Below, piece after piece: positions 50,803-59,003 of a stretch of DNA of 64,000 nucleotides (the stretch's first letter is position 1; each line of letters starts with the position of its first letter). The translations under genes and the position numbers were made by a program. Location: NCBI GenBank assembly GCA_038235705.1, contig JBBSTR010000005.1:1-64000 (forward strand). The letters run 5' to 3'. Source of the DNA: CANKBT01 sp038235705 (GTDB lineage: Bacteria > Actinomycetota > Actinomycetes > Mycobacteriales > SCTD01). Below the pieces are notes generated by a model, which was given only the letters and a program-made list of their open reading frames with translations, ran no database searches and was not told where the DNA came from.

Positions 50803-52044
50803 ATGCGCAAGAACATCGGTTTTCTCGCAGCTGGTCTCACCGGTGCGCTCGCGCTCAGCGCCTGCGGCTCCAGCGGAGGCTCGTCTCCCGGAGCCGCCAC
50901 CAACGCCCCGGCTGCCAGCGGGTCCTCTTCCGCCTCGGCCAGCGCGTCCGCGGCTGCGGACCCGACAGGCGCCTGCAAGCTGACCGACCCGCCCAAGAGC
51001 AAGGCCTCCGCTCCGCCGGCAGCCACGTCCACGGCCAAGGTGAGCGGCAAGGTGGGCGTGATCCTGCCGGACACCACGTCCTCCACCCGCTACACCCTGT
51101 ATGACGCGCCGCTGCTGACCAAGGCGCTCACCGACGCCGGCATCACCCCCGACGTGCAGAACGCCGGCGGCAGCACGGCACGTTTCCAGCAGATCGCGCA
51201 AGGCATGATCGGCGCCGGCGTCAAGGTCCTGATGATCGATTCCATCGACGCGACCTCCGGTGCCGCCGTCGAGCAGCAGGCGAAGGCCGCCGGCGTCAAG
51301 GTCATCGACTACGACCGCGTCAACCTCGGGGGCTCTGCCGACTACTACGTGTCCTTCGACAACGAGGACGTCGGACGGCTGCAGGGTCAGACGCTGGTCG
51401 ACTGCCTCAAGGCCGACAACGTCACGAAGCCGTCGATCATCGAGATGGACGGCGGCACCGACGTCGACAACAACGCCGTCCTGTTCGCCAAGGGCGCCAA
51501 CTCCGTCCTCAAGCCGCTCGCCGACTCCGGCGACCTGACGCTCGCCTCGGAGTCGGTCGTCAAGGGCTGGGACGTCAACCAGGCCGCGCCGACCTTCACC
51601 CAGGCGCTCACCGCCGCGGGCGGCAAGGTGGACGGCGTCCTCGCCGCGAACGACGACATCGCCAACGCGGTGATCGGTGTCCTCAAGGGCAACGGGCTCG
51701 CCGGCCGGGTCACCATCACCGGCCAGGACGCCGGTGTCAACGGCCTGCAGAACATCATCAACGGCCAGCAGAGCATGACGATCTTCAAGAACGTCAAGCT
51801 GGAGGCGAACGCAGCGGCTCAGCTGGCGATCGCGCTGATCGCGGGTACCGACCCCAGCCAGGCCGGGCTGACGCTGACCGATTTTGCAGACCCGAAGGCG
51901 CCTGACCACAAGCTGAAGGCCCTGCTGCTGCCGGCCGAGGTCATCACCCAGGCCAACATCAAGGACGTCATCGACGCCGGCGCCCTCACCAAGGCAGACA
52001 TCTGCAAGGGCATCGAAGACGCCTGCACCAAGCTCGGGCTCTAG
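50803..52044 (+). CDS. Sugar ABC transporter substrate-binding lipoprotein (XylF/RbsB-like)
   Basis: Periplasmic-binding-protein type 1 lipoprotein of 413 residues: lipobox LSAC (Cys21), a Ser/Ala-rich linker, then a two-lobed domain. Features such as KVGVILPDTTSSTRY, GVKVLMIDSIDATSGAAVE, VDGVLAANDDIANAVIG and VTITGQDAGVNGLQNI resemble xylose-type binding proteins (XylF). Three further Cys residues near the ends could form disulfides. First gene of a three-gene importer; the sugar is inferred, not proven. Confidence 0.88.
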   Translation: MRKNIGFLAAGLTGALALSACGSSGGSSPGAATNAPAASGSSSASASASAAADPTGACKLTDPPKSKASAPPAATSTAKVSGKVGVILPDTTSSTRYTLYDAPLLTKALTDAGITPDVQNAGGSTARFQQIAQGMIGAGVKVLMIDSIDATSGAAVEQQAKAAGVKVIDYDRVNLGGSADYYVSFDNEDVGRLQGQTLVDCLKADNVTKPSIIEMDGGTDVDNNAVLFAKGANSVLKPLADSGDLTLASESVVKGWDVNQAAPTFTQALTAAGGKVDGVLAANDDIANAVIGVLKGNGLAGRVTITGQDAGVNGLQNIINGQQSMTIFKNVKLEANAAAQLAIALIAGTDPSQAGLTLTDFADPKAPDHKLKALLLPAEVITQANIKDVIDAGALTKADICKGIEDACTKLGL

Positions 52045-52048
52045 TCGG

Positions 52049-52819
52049 GTGGCCGACCCCCTGCTCCAGATCACCGGGCTGAACAAGAGCTTCGGGCCGG
52101 CGCACGTCCTGCACGACATCGACTTCGCGCTCTACCCCGGCGAGGTGACGGCCCTCGTCGGGGACAACGGTGCCGGGAAGTCGACCCTGGTCAAGTGCGT
52201 CGCCGGGATCAACAGCCTGGACACCGGGACGATCACGTTCGACGGCAAGCCGGTGATCATCAACGATCCTCGCGAAGCGACCGCTCTCGGGATCGAGTTC
52301 GTCTACCAGGACCTTGCACTGGCTGACAACCTCGACATCACCCAGAACATGTTCCTGGGCCGTGAGATCCGCCGGTTCGGCTTCATGGCTGACGGTCAGA
52401 TGGAACGCAAGGCTCGCGAGACGCTGGCGGGTCTGTCCGTGCGGACGGTCAGCTCGGTCCGTCAGCTGGTCTCCAGCCTGTCCGGAGGCCAGCGGCAGAC
52501 CGTCGCCATCGCCAAGGCGGTGCTCTGGAACAGCAAGGTGGTCTTCTTGGACGAGCCGACCGCCGCGCTGGGAGTCGCCCAGACCAGGCAGGTCCTGGAC
52601 CTGGTGCGACGTCTCGCCGACCAGGGCCTCGCGGTCTGCCTCATCTCGCACAACATGAACGAGGTGATGGAGGTGGCCGACCGGGTCGACGCGCTCTACC
52701 TCGGGCGGATCGCCGCCGAGGTGCTCACCAAGGACAGCAGCACCACCCAGATCGTGGAGCTGATCACCGCCGGTCGCAGCGGCGACATCGGCCTCGCCGA
52801 CATCACCGACGAAGGGTGA
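52049..52819 (+). CDS. Sugar ABC transporter ATP-binding protein (single-domain)
   Basis: ATPase of 256 residues with Walker A VGDNGAGKSTLVKCVAG, signature VSSLSGGQRQTVAIAKAV, Walker B VVFLDEPTAALG and switch His in LISHNMNEV. The family that works with XylH/RbsC permeases usually has two fused ATPase domains of about 500 residues; this one has one, like FrcA-type proteins, and must act as a dimer. GTG start 4 bp after the binding-protein stop. Confidence 0.9.
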   Translation: MADPLLQITGLNKSFGPAHVLHDIDFALYPGEVTALVGDNGAGKSTLVKCVAGINSLDTGTITFDGKPVIINDPREATALGIEFVYQDLALADNLDITQNMFLGREIRRFGFMADGQMERKARETLAGLSVRTVSSVRQLVSSLSGGQRQTVAIAKAVLWNSKVVFLDEPTAALGVAQTRQVLDLVRRLADQGLAVCLISHNMNEVMEVADRVDALYLGRIAAEVLTKDSSTTQIVELITAGRSGDIGLADITDEG

Positions 52820-52826
52820 GGCAGGT

Positions 52827-54242
52827 ATGAGCGCGAGCACGCAGACCGACGCGGACGAGGGTGCTGGCCCGGGCGGGTTCGCGCTAGACGTCGACCGGCG
52901 CACGATCCCGATCGCCCTGCGGTCCTACGTCGGTCGGTTGCGCTCGGGCGACCCGGGTGCTCTCCCGGCCGTGCTCGGCCTGATCGTGCTCGCCGTGATC
53001 TTCAGTCGGGTGAGCGATCAGTTCTTGACCAAGTTCAACGTGGGCAACCTTCCCGGGCAGGGCGCCTACATCGCGATCATCGCGATGGGTCTGGTCTTCG
53101 TGCTGCTGCTCGGTGAGATCGACCTGTCAGCCGGTACTGCGGGCGGGGTCTGCGCAGGCTTCGCCGCCCGTGCGATCTTCGGGGGTGGCCTGCACGGCAG
53201 CGTGAACGGGGCGCTGTTCTGGTCCCTGATCGTGCTCATGCTCGGCTCGATCGCGCTCGGGGCCTACCTCAAGTGCATCACCGGCCCCGCTGTCGTTGCC
53301 GTCGGGGTGATCATCGCGCTTACCGGGCTCGATCAGCACGTCATCCCGGCCCTGCTGCTCGCCATCTCGGTGGGCTGCGCGATCGGGATCTACACCGGTT
53401 GGCTGGTCGCCCAGGTCGGGATCCCGAGCTTCGTCGTCACTCTGGCCCTGTTCCTGGCCTTCCAGGGCGTCCTGCTGTTCGCGCTGTCCTCCCAGCCGAT
53501 CGGGGTTAACAACTACGAGTTCTGGTTCGGGCTGGCGCACAGCAACATGACCCCCTTCTGGAGCTGGGTCTTCACGCTGGTCATCGTCCTTGGCTATCTG
53601 GCCTTCACTCTCAGCCGCGCCCTGCGTGCCAAGGCCCAGGGGCTTGCGGCCGACGCCATCGAGCTGGTGCTGGTCCGGTTCGGCGTCCTGGCGGTCATCG
53701 GGTTGGTGCTGACCTACCTGGCGGTCCAGAACCGCAACACCAACGACTTCCTGGTGATCGCCGGGATCCCGTACGCCGCCGCCGTACCGATCGTCTTGAT
53801 GATCGTCATGACGATCGCGCTGAACCGTACGACCTGGGGGCGGCACCTTTTCGCGACCGGCGGGAACGAGGAGGCTGCAGTCAGGGCGGGTATCGACGTG
53901 CGGCGCATCAAGGTCACTGCTTTCACGGTCAACTCGGGCCTGGCCGCGCTCGGTGGCATCTTCCTGGCCTCGAACACCGGCGGGGCTCAGCTGGACCTCG
54001 GCGCCGGAAACATCCTGCTCTTCGCGGTCGCGGCTGCGGTCATCGGCGGCACGTCGCTGTTCGGTGGTCGCGGCAAACCCCGCGACGCCATCCTGGGTGC
54101 GTTGGTCATCGTGATGATCCCGAACGGGATCGGGCTCAAGCCCAACCTCGGGGTGCAGTACCAGCAGGTCATCACCGGTGCCGTGCTGCTGCTGGCCGCG
54201 GCGGTCGACGCCATCTCCCGGAGCCGGTCCCGCGCTCGGTAG
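52827..54242 (+). CDS. Sugar ABC transporter permease (XylH-like)
   Basis: Membrane permease of 471 residues with about ten or more helices and a 40-residue cytoplasmic N terminus. The BPD_transp_2 features GEIDLSAGTAGGVCAGFAAR and RHLFATGGNEEAAVRAGIDV mark the xylose/ribose permease family. An extra cytoplasmic or re-entrant segment around residues 255-300 makes it longer than RbsC and closer to XylH. Completes the three-gene importer and converges on lhr with a 26-bp gap. Confidence 0.9.
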   Translation: MSASTQTDADEGAGPGGFALDVDRRTIPIALRSYVGRLRSGDPGALPAVLGLIVLAVIFSRVSDQFLTKFNVGNLPGQGAYIAIIAMGLVFVLLLGEIDLSAGTAGGVCAGFAARAIFGGGLHGSVNGALFWSLIVLMLGSIALGAYLKCITGPAVVAVGVIIALTGLDQHVIPALLLAISVGCAIGIYTGWLVAQVGIPSFVVTLALFLAFQGVLLFALSSQPIGVNNYEFWFGLAHSNMTPFWSWVFTLVIVLGYLAFTLSRALRAKAQGLAADAIELVLVRFGVLAVIGLVLTYLAVQNRNTNDFLVIAGIPYAAAVPIVLMIVMTIALNRTTWGRHLFATGGNEEAAVRAGIDVRRIKVTAFTVNSGLAALGGIFLASNTGGAQLDLGAGNILLFAVAAAVIGGTSLFGGRGKPRDAILGALVIVMIPNGIGLKPNLGVQYQQVITGAVLLLAAAVDAISRSRSRAR

Positions 54243-54268
54243 CTATTGGTTCGTGAACGCGCCCGTCG

Positions 54269-57200
54269 TTAGGCCCGCAGGCGCAGCCCACGTGGGGTCG
54301 GGGAGAAGCCCGCGTGCTCGAGCGCCAGGCCCAGCGGCGAGGTCAGGGCGGGCTCGCCGTCGGCCTTCTCCACGGTGAGCTTTCCGAGTGCGCCGTCGCG
54401 GACGGCGAGGGCGAGCGCATCGGCAGCCGGGGCCACGCACGTCTCGTCGTCGGTGAACGACAGCAGCGTCTTGCCGCCCCGCTCGACGTAGAGCACGACC
54501 CTGCCGTCGACGAGCACGACGAGCGCCCCGGCCTTACGACCGGGCCGGTGCCCCGACTCCTGCGCCGGCCAGGCGAGCGCCGCCCCGAACGGGTTCGCCG
54601 GGTCGGTCGCGGCGAGCACGACGGCGCGGGCCTCGTCTCGTCGCTTGCGCTGCGCCTGCCAGCCGCCCGGAACCGGGCTCTGCCACGCGTCGTCGTCGGA
54701 CGGGGTGCGCACGGTGGCGAGCGCGCGCATCCGGTCGACCGCCCCCGGTGCCGCGAACTGCGCTGCCCCGAGGCCTTCGACGAAGTAGCCGCGTCGCACG
54801 CGCCCGGCCTCCTCGAACGCCTTGAGGACCCGGTAGACCGCAGCGAAACCTCCGGGGGTGCCTTCGGCCTGGACGGCGCCGCGGGTGACGACGCCGTGGC
54901 GATCCAGCAAGGCCTCGGCGAGGGCGTGCGTGCGGCGGGTCGGGTCCGGGTCGCGGTCCGGGAGCAACGACCAGCGACCGGCCACGGTCGGTGGGCCGGT
55001 CCGGGTCGGCATGACCGGCCGGCCGTACCGGCTGCGCTGGCGGACTGGCTGACGGGGCGAGCGGTGCGAGGTGCGGCCGGCCGCGAGCAGGGTCCGCAGC
55101 GGTCCCAAGGTGTCGTTGGTGAGGTGCCCGGACCACACCAGGTCCCAGAGCACCGCGACGAGACCGGCGTCGTCGGTGGCGCCGACCCGGTCGGACAGCT
55201 GACGGAAGAACAGTGCCTGCCCGCCGTCCAGCGCCGTCAGCACGGCCCGGTGCAGCGGGGTGTCGGACAGCTCGCCGAGCGGGGGCAGCAGCAGGTCGGC
55301 GGCGTCCGCGGTCTGCAGCGTGACCCAGCCGTCGTTGCCGGGCAGTGAGCCGCGGCCGGACCAGAGCACCTCGCCGGAGGCGGTCAGCTCGTCGAGCAGC
55401 GCGGGGGTGTAACCCAGCACGCGCTGAGGCAGCACGAGCGTCTCGAGCGCGGACGCCGGGACGGCGCATCCGGCCAGCTGTTCGACGGCGCGCAGCAACC
55501 CGTCGCTCCCACGGCCGGAGGAGCCTGCCCCGATGCCTTGCCAGGCAGGCAGGAACCGGGCGAGCGCCTCCGGCGGGACCGGCTCCACCTCTTTGCGCAG
55601 CTTCGCGAGGGATCGACGTCGCAGCATCCGGAGCACCTCGGCGTCGCACCACTCCAGGCCGCTACCGCCAGGGCGGAACTCCCCGTGCACCACGCGACCG
55701 CTCGCGGACAGCCGGGCCAGGGCGCTGTCGACGACGGCGACGCCGAGCCCGAACCGTCGGGCGACGTCGGCCGGCTGGAACGGTCCGTGGGTGCGGGCGA
55801 ACCGGCTGACCAGGTCTCCGAGCGGGTCCTTCACCGGCTCGGTGAACGCCTCGGCCACACCGACCGGCAGCGCGGTCCCGAGCGCGTCCTGCAACCGTCC
55901 CGCGTCCTCCACCGCAGCCCACCGCTGCTCCCCGGCGACCCGCACCTTTATCAGGCGTCGGGCCGCTTCGAGCTCCTCCAGCCACGTCAAGGTCCCGCCG
56001 CGTTCCACGACCTCGACAGTGGTGAGGTCCCCGAGCCGACGCAGCAGGTCAGCGGTGGTCTCGAGGTCCTTGGCACGGCGTGACTCCGCCAGCAGCTGGA
56101 CCTCGGACTCGATCTCGGCGAGCGCGTCGCCGTCGATCAGCTCGCGCAGCTCGGCCTGGCCGAGCAGCTCGGCGAGCAGTGCGCTGTCCAGCGACAGCGC
56201 CTGCGCCCGGCGCTCGGCGAGCGGCGCGTCGCCCTCGTACATGAAGGCGCCGATGTAGCCGAACAGCAACGACCGGGCGAACGGTGACGGCTGTTGCGTC
56301 TCGACCTCGACCAGCCGCACCCGGCGCGCCTGCACGTCTTCCATCAGCGACACCAGCCCCGGCACGTCGAAGACGTCCTGCAGCACCTCGCGCATCGTCT
56401 CGAGCACCACCGGAAAGCTGCCGTACTGCGCGGCGACGCTCAGCAGCTGGGCGGAACGCTGGCGCTGCTGCCACAGGGGCGTACGACGGGTCGGGTTGCG
56501 GCGGGGCAACAGCAACGCCCGTGCCGCGCACTCGCGGAACCGGGAGGCGAACAGCGCGGACCCGCCGACCTCAGCCTGCACGGCCGGTTCCACCTCGGCG
56601 GGGTCGAACAGCGCCATCGACCCGTCCGGCGCTGACTCCGTCTCGGGCAGCCGGAGCACGATGCCGTCGTCGGCGTGCATCGACTGCACGTCCACGCCGT
56701 ACGTCTCGCGCAGGCGGGCCGTCAGCGCCAGCGCCCACGGCTGGTTCACCTGCGCGCCGAACGGCGAGTGGATGCACAGCCGCCAGTCGCCCAGCTCGTC
56801 GCGGAACCGTTCGACCAGGAGGGTCCGGTCGTCCGGGAGCGACCCGGTGGCTTCGCGCTGCTCGGCGAGGTAGGCGAGCAAGTTGTCGGCGGCTCGCGCG
56901 TCCAAGCCACCTTTTCGCAGCCGTGCGGTGGCGTCCTCGGGGGACAGCGCGGCGACTTCCCGCAGGAACGCGCCAAGGGCGCGACCGAGCTCCAGCGGTC
57001 GTCCGGGCGCGTCGCCGTGCCAGTACGGCATCCGCCCTGGCTGACCCGGCGCAGGGGTGACGAGAACCTGGTCGTGGCTGATGTCCTCGATCCGCCAGGC
57101 CGAGCTGCCGAGCAGGAAGACGTCACCCACCCGGGACTCGTAGACCATCTCCTCGTCGAGCTCACCGACCCGGCTCTTCTTCTCTCCGACCAGGAAGACG

Positions 57201-58897
57201 CCGAACATGCCGCGGTCGGGGATGGTGCCGCCGCTGGTCACGGCGAGCCGCTGGGCGCCGGGCCGGCCGGACAGCACCCCTGTCACGCGGTCCCAGGTGA
57301 TGCGCGGCCGCAGCTCGGCGAAGTCGTCGCTCGGGTAGCGGCCGGAGAGCATGTCCAGGGTGGCTTCCAGGGCTGAGGTCGGAAGGCCCGCGAACGGCGC
57401 GCTGCGCCGGACCAGCGCGGTGAGGTCCTCGACCGTCCAGTCCTCCAGCGCGACCATCGCGACGATCTGCTGGGCGAGGACGTCCAGCGGGTTGCGCGGG
57501 TATCCGGTCGACTCGATCCCGCCGGCCACCATGCGCTCGGCGACCACCGCGCACTGCACCAGGTCTCCACGATATTTCGGAAGGATCACCCCCCGACTGA
57601 CCGCACCCACCTGGTGGCCGGACCGCCCGATCCTCTGCAGCCCGCTCGCGACCGACGGTGGTGACTCGACCTGGATCACGAGGTCGACGGCGCCCATGTC
57701 GATGCCCAGCTCGAGGGAGGAGGTGGCGACGACGGCAGGCAACCGGCCCGCCTTGAGCGCCTCCTCGATCTCGGACCTGACCTCGCGGCTGACCGAGCCG
57801 TGATGTGCCCGCGCGATCTCGACCGCGCCGGTCGGCATCCCGGTGCCGCTCTGTGCCGGTTTCTCGGCCGGGCCGCGCAGGCCGCCGGGCTTGACGCCGC
57901 TGGAGCCTTCAGGGCGGGACAGGTCCTGGACCAGGGGTTCGGGAACACCGTGGAGCCGCTCCGTGGCGATCTCGTTGAGCCGGGACGTCAGGCGCTCGGA
58001 CAACCGCCGAGAGTTGGTGAAGACGATCGTCGAGCGGTGGGCCTCGATGAGGTCCACGATCCGCTCCTCGACGGCGGGCCAGATGCTCGCGGTCGGCGCT
58101 GCGCCGGCCGCCGACCCGCCCGTCCCTGAGCCGCCACCCACCGGCCCGGCGTCCTGGCCGAGCGAGGCCATGTCCTCGACCGGGACGACCACCTCGACCT
58201 CGATGGTCTTGGTCGACGGCGGCTGGACGACCACCACCTCGCGGCTGCCGCCGAGGAAGCGGGCGACCTCGTCCAGCGGTCGCACCGTGGCGGACAGCCC
58301 GATGCGCTGCGCGGGTCGCTCGAGCAGCTCGTCGAGACGTTCCAGCGAGACGGCGAGATGGGCGCCACGCTTGGTACCGGACACCGCGTGCACCTCGTCG
58401 AGGATGACGGTCTGCACCCCCCGCAGGGAGTCTCGCGCGGCACTGGTGAGGACGAGGAAGAGCGACTCCGGCGTCGTGATGAACACGTCCGGCGGGACCT
58501 TGTTGAACGCCCGACGCTCGCTCGCGGGGGTGTCGCCGGAGCGGATGCCGACCGTGATCTCCGGCACCGGCAGGCCGAGGCGCTGGGCGGCCTGCCGGAT
58601 CCCGGTCAACGGGCTGCGCAGGTTGCGCTCGACGTCGACCGCGAGAGCTTTGAGCGGGCTGATGTAGAGCACCCGGCACCGATGACGCGGCTCCTCAGGC
58701 GGGGCCTCGGCGGCGAGCCGGTCCAGCGACCACAGGAAGGCGGACAGCGTCTTGCCCGAGCCGGTCGGTGCGACGACCAGGGTGTCCTTGCCGCTGGAGA
58801 TCGCGTCCCAGGCGCCTTCCTGAGCAGGCGTGGGTGCCTCGAAGGCGCCGGTGAACCAGGCCCGGGTCGCGGGGGAGAAGCGGTCGAGCGCTGTCAT
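54269..58897 (-). CDS. lhr: Lhr-type ATP-dependent DNA/RNA helicase
   Basis: Very large SF2 helicase of 1542 residues, a 3'-5' translocase linked to DNA repair in mycobacteria. Helicase core: motif I LVVAPTGSGKTLSAFLWSL, motif II VILDEVHAVSG, motif III GLSATVRPLD and motif VI QRIGRSGHQVG. The Lhr winged helix and beta-barrel follow to about residue 870. The C-terminal extension, including FARTHGPFQPADVARRFGL and LADWLVWSG-like repeats of winged helices, fits full-length bacterial Lhr. ATG 58897 has a GAAGAT box 6 nt upstream; frames further up to 59116 lack support. Confidence 0.93.
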   Translation of the reverse strand: MTALDRFSPATRAWFTGAFEAPTPAQEGAWDAISSGKDTLVVAPTGSGKTLSAFLWSLDRLAAEAPPEEPRHRCRVLYISPLKALAVDVERNLRSPLTGIRQAAQRLGLPVPEITVGIRSGDTPASERRAFNKVPPDVFITTPESLFLVLTSAARDSLRGVQTVILDEVHAVSGTKRGAHLAVSLERLDELLERPAQRIGLSATVRPLDEVARFLGGSREVVVVQPPSTKTIEVEVVVPVEDMASLGQDAGPVGGGSGTGGSAAGAAPTASIWPAVEERIVDLIEAHRSTIVFTNSRRLSERLTSRLNEIATERLHGVPEPLVQDLSRPEGSSGVKPGGLRGPAEKPAQSGTGMPTGAVEIARAHHGSVSREVRSEIEEALKAGRLPAVVATSSLELGIDMGAVDLVIQVESPPSVASGLQRIGRSGHQVGAVSRGVILPKYRGDLVQCAVVAERMVAGGIESTGYPRNPLDVLAQQIVAMVALEDWTVEDLTALVRRSAPFAGLPTSALEATLDMLSGRYPSDDFAELRPRITWDRVTGVLSGRPGAQRLAVTSGGTIPDRGMFGVFLVGEKKSRVGELDEEMVYESRVGDVFLLGSSAWRIEDISHDQVLVTPAPGQPGRMPYWHGDAPGRPLELGRALGAFLREVAALSPEDATARLRKGGLDARAADNLLAYLAEQREATGSLPDDRTLLVERFRDELGDWRLCIHSPFGAQVNQPWALALTARLRETYGVDVQSMHADDGIVLRLPETESAPDGSMALFDPAEVEPAVQAEVGGSALFASRFRECAARALLLPRRNPTRRTPLWQQRQRSAQLLSVAAQYGSFPVVLETMREVLQDVFDVPGLVSLMEDVQARRVRLVEVETQQPSPFARSLLFGYIGAFMYEGDAPLAERRAQALSLDSALLAELLGQAELRELIDGDALAEIESEVQLLAESRRAKDLETTADLLRRLGDLTTVEVVERGGTLTWLEELEAARRLIKVRVAGEQRWAAVEDAGRLQDALGTALPVGVAEAFTEPVKDPLGDLVSRFARTHGPFQPADVARRFGLGVAVVDSALARLSASGRVVHGEFRPGGSGLEWCDAEVLRMLRRRSLAKLRKEVEPVPPEALARFLPAWQGIGAGSSGRGSDGLLRAVEQLAGCAVPASALETLVLPQRVLGYTPALLDELTASGEVLWSGRGSLPGNDGWVTLQTADAADLLLPPLGELSDTPLHRAVLTALDGGQALFFRQLSDRVGATDDAGLVAVLWDLVWSGHLTNDTLGPLRTLLAAGRTSHRSPRQPVRQRSRYGRPVMPTRTGPPTVAGRWSLLPDRDPDPTRRTHALAEALLDRHGVVTRGAVQAEGTPGGFAAVYRVLKAFEEAGRVRRGYFVEGLGAAQFAAPGAVDRMRALATVRTPSDDDAWQSPVPGGWQAQRKRRDEARAVVLAATDPANPFGAALAWPAQESGHRPGRKAGALVVLVDGRVVLYVERGGKTLLSFTDDETCVAPAADALALAVRDGALGKLTVEKADGEPALTSPLGLALEHAGFSPTPRGLRLRA

Positions 58898-59003
58898 CGC
58901 ACCATCTTCACCCCTGGGAGGAGCCGACACCCGGCGAGCGGGCCCATCCGACCAGGGCGGGGTGGACAGGTGTCGGTGTCGTCGATGGACGAGACTGGAC
59001 GCT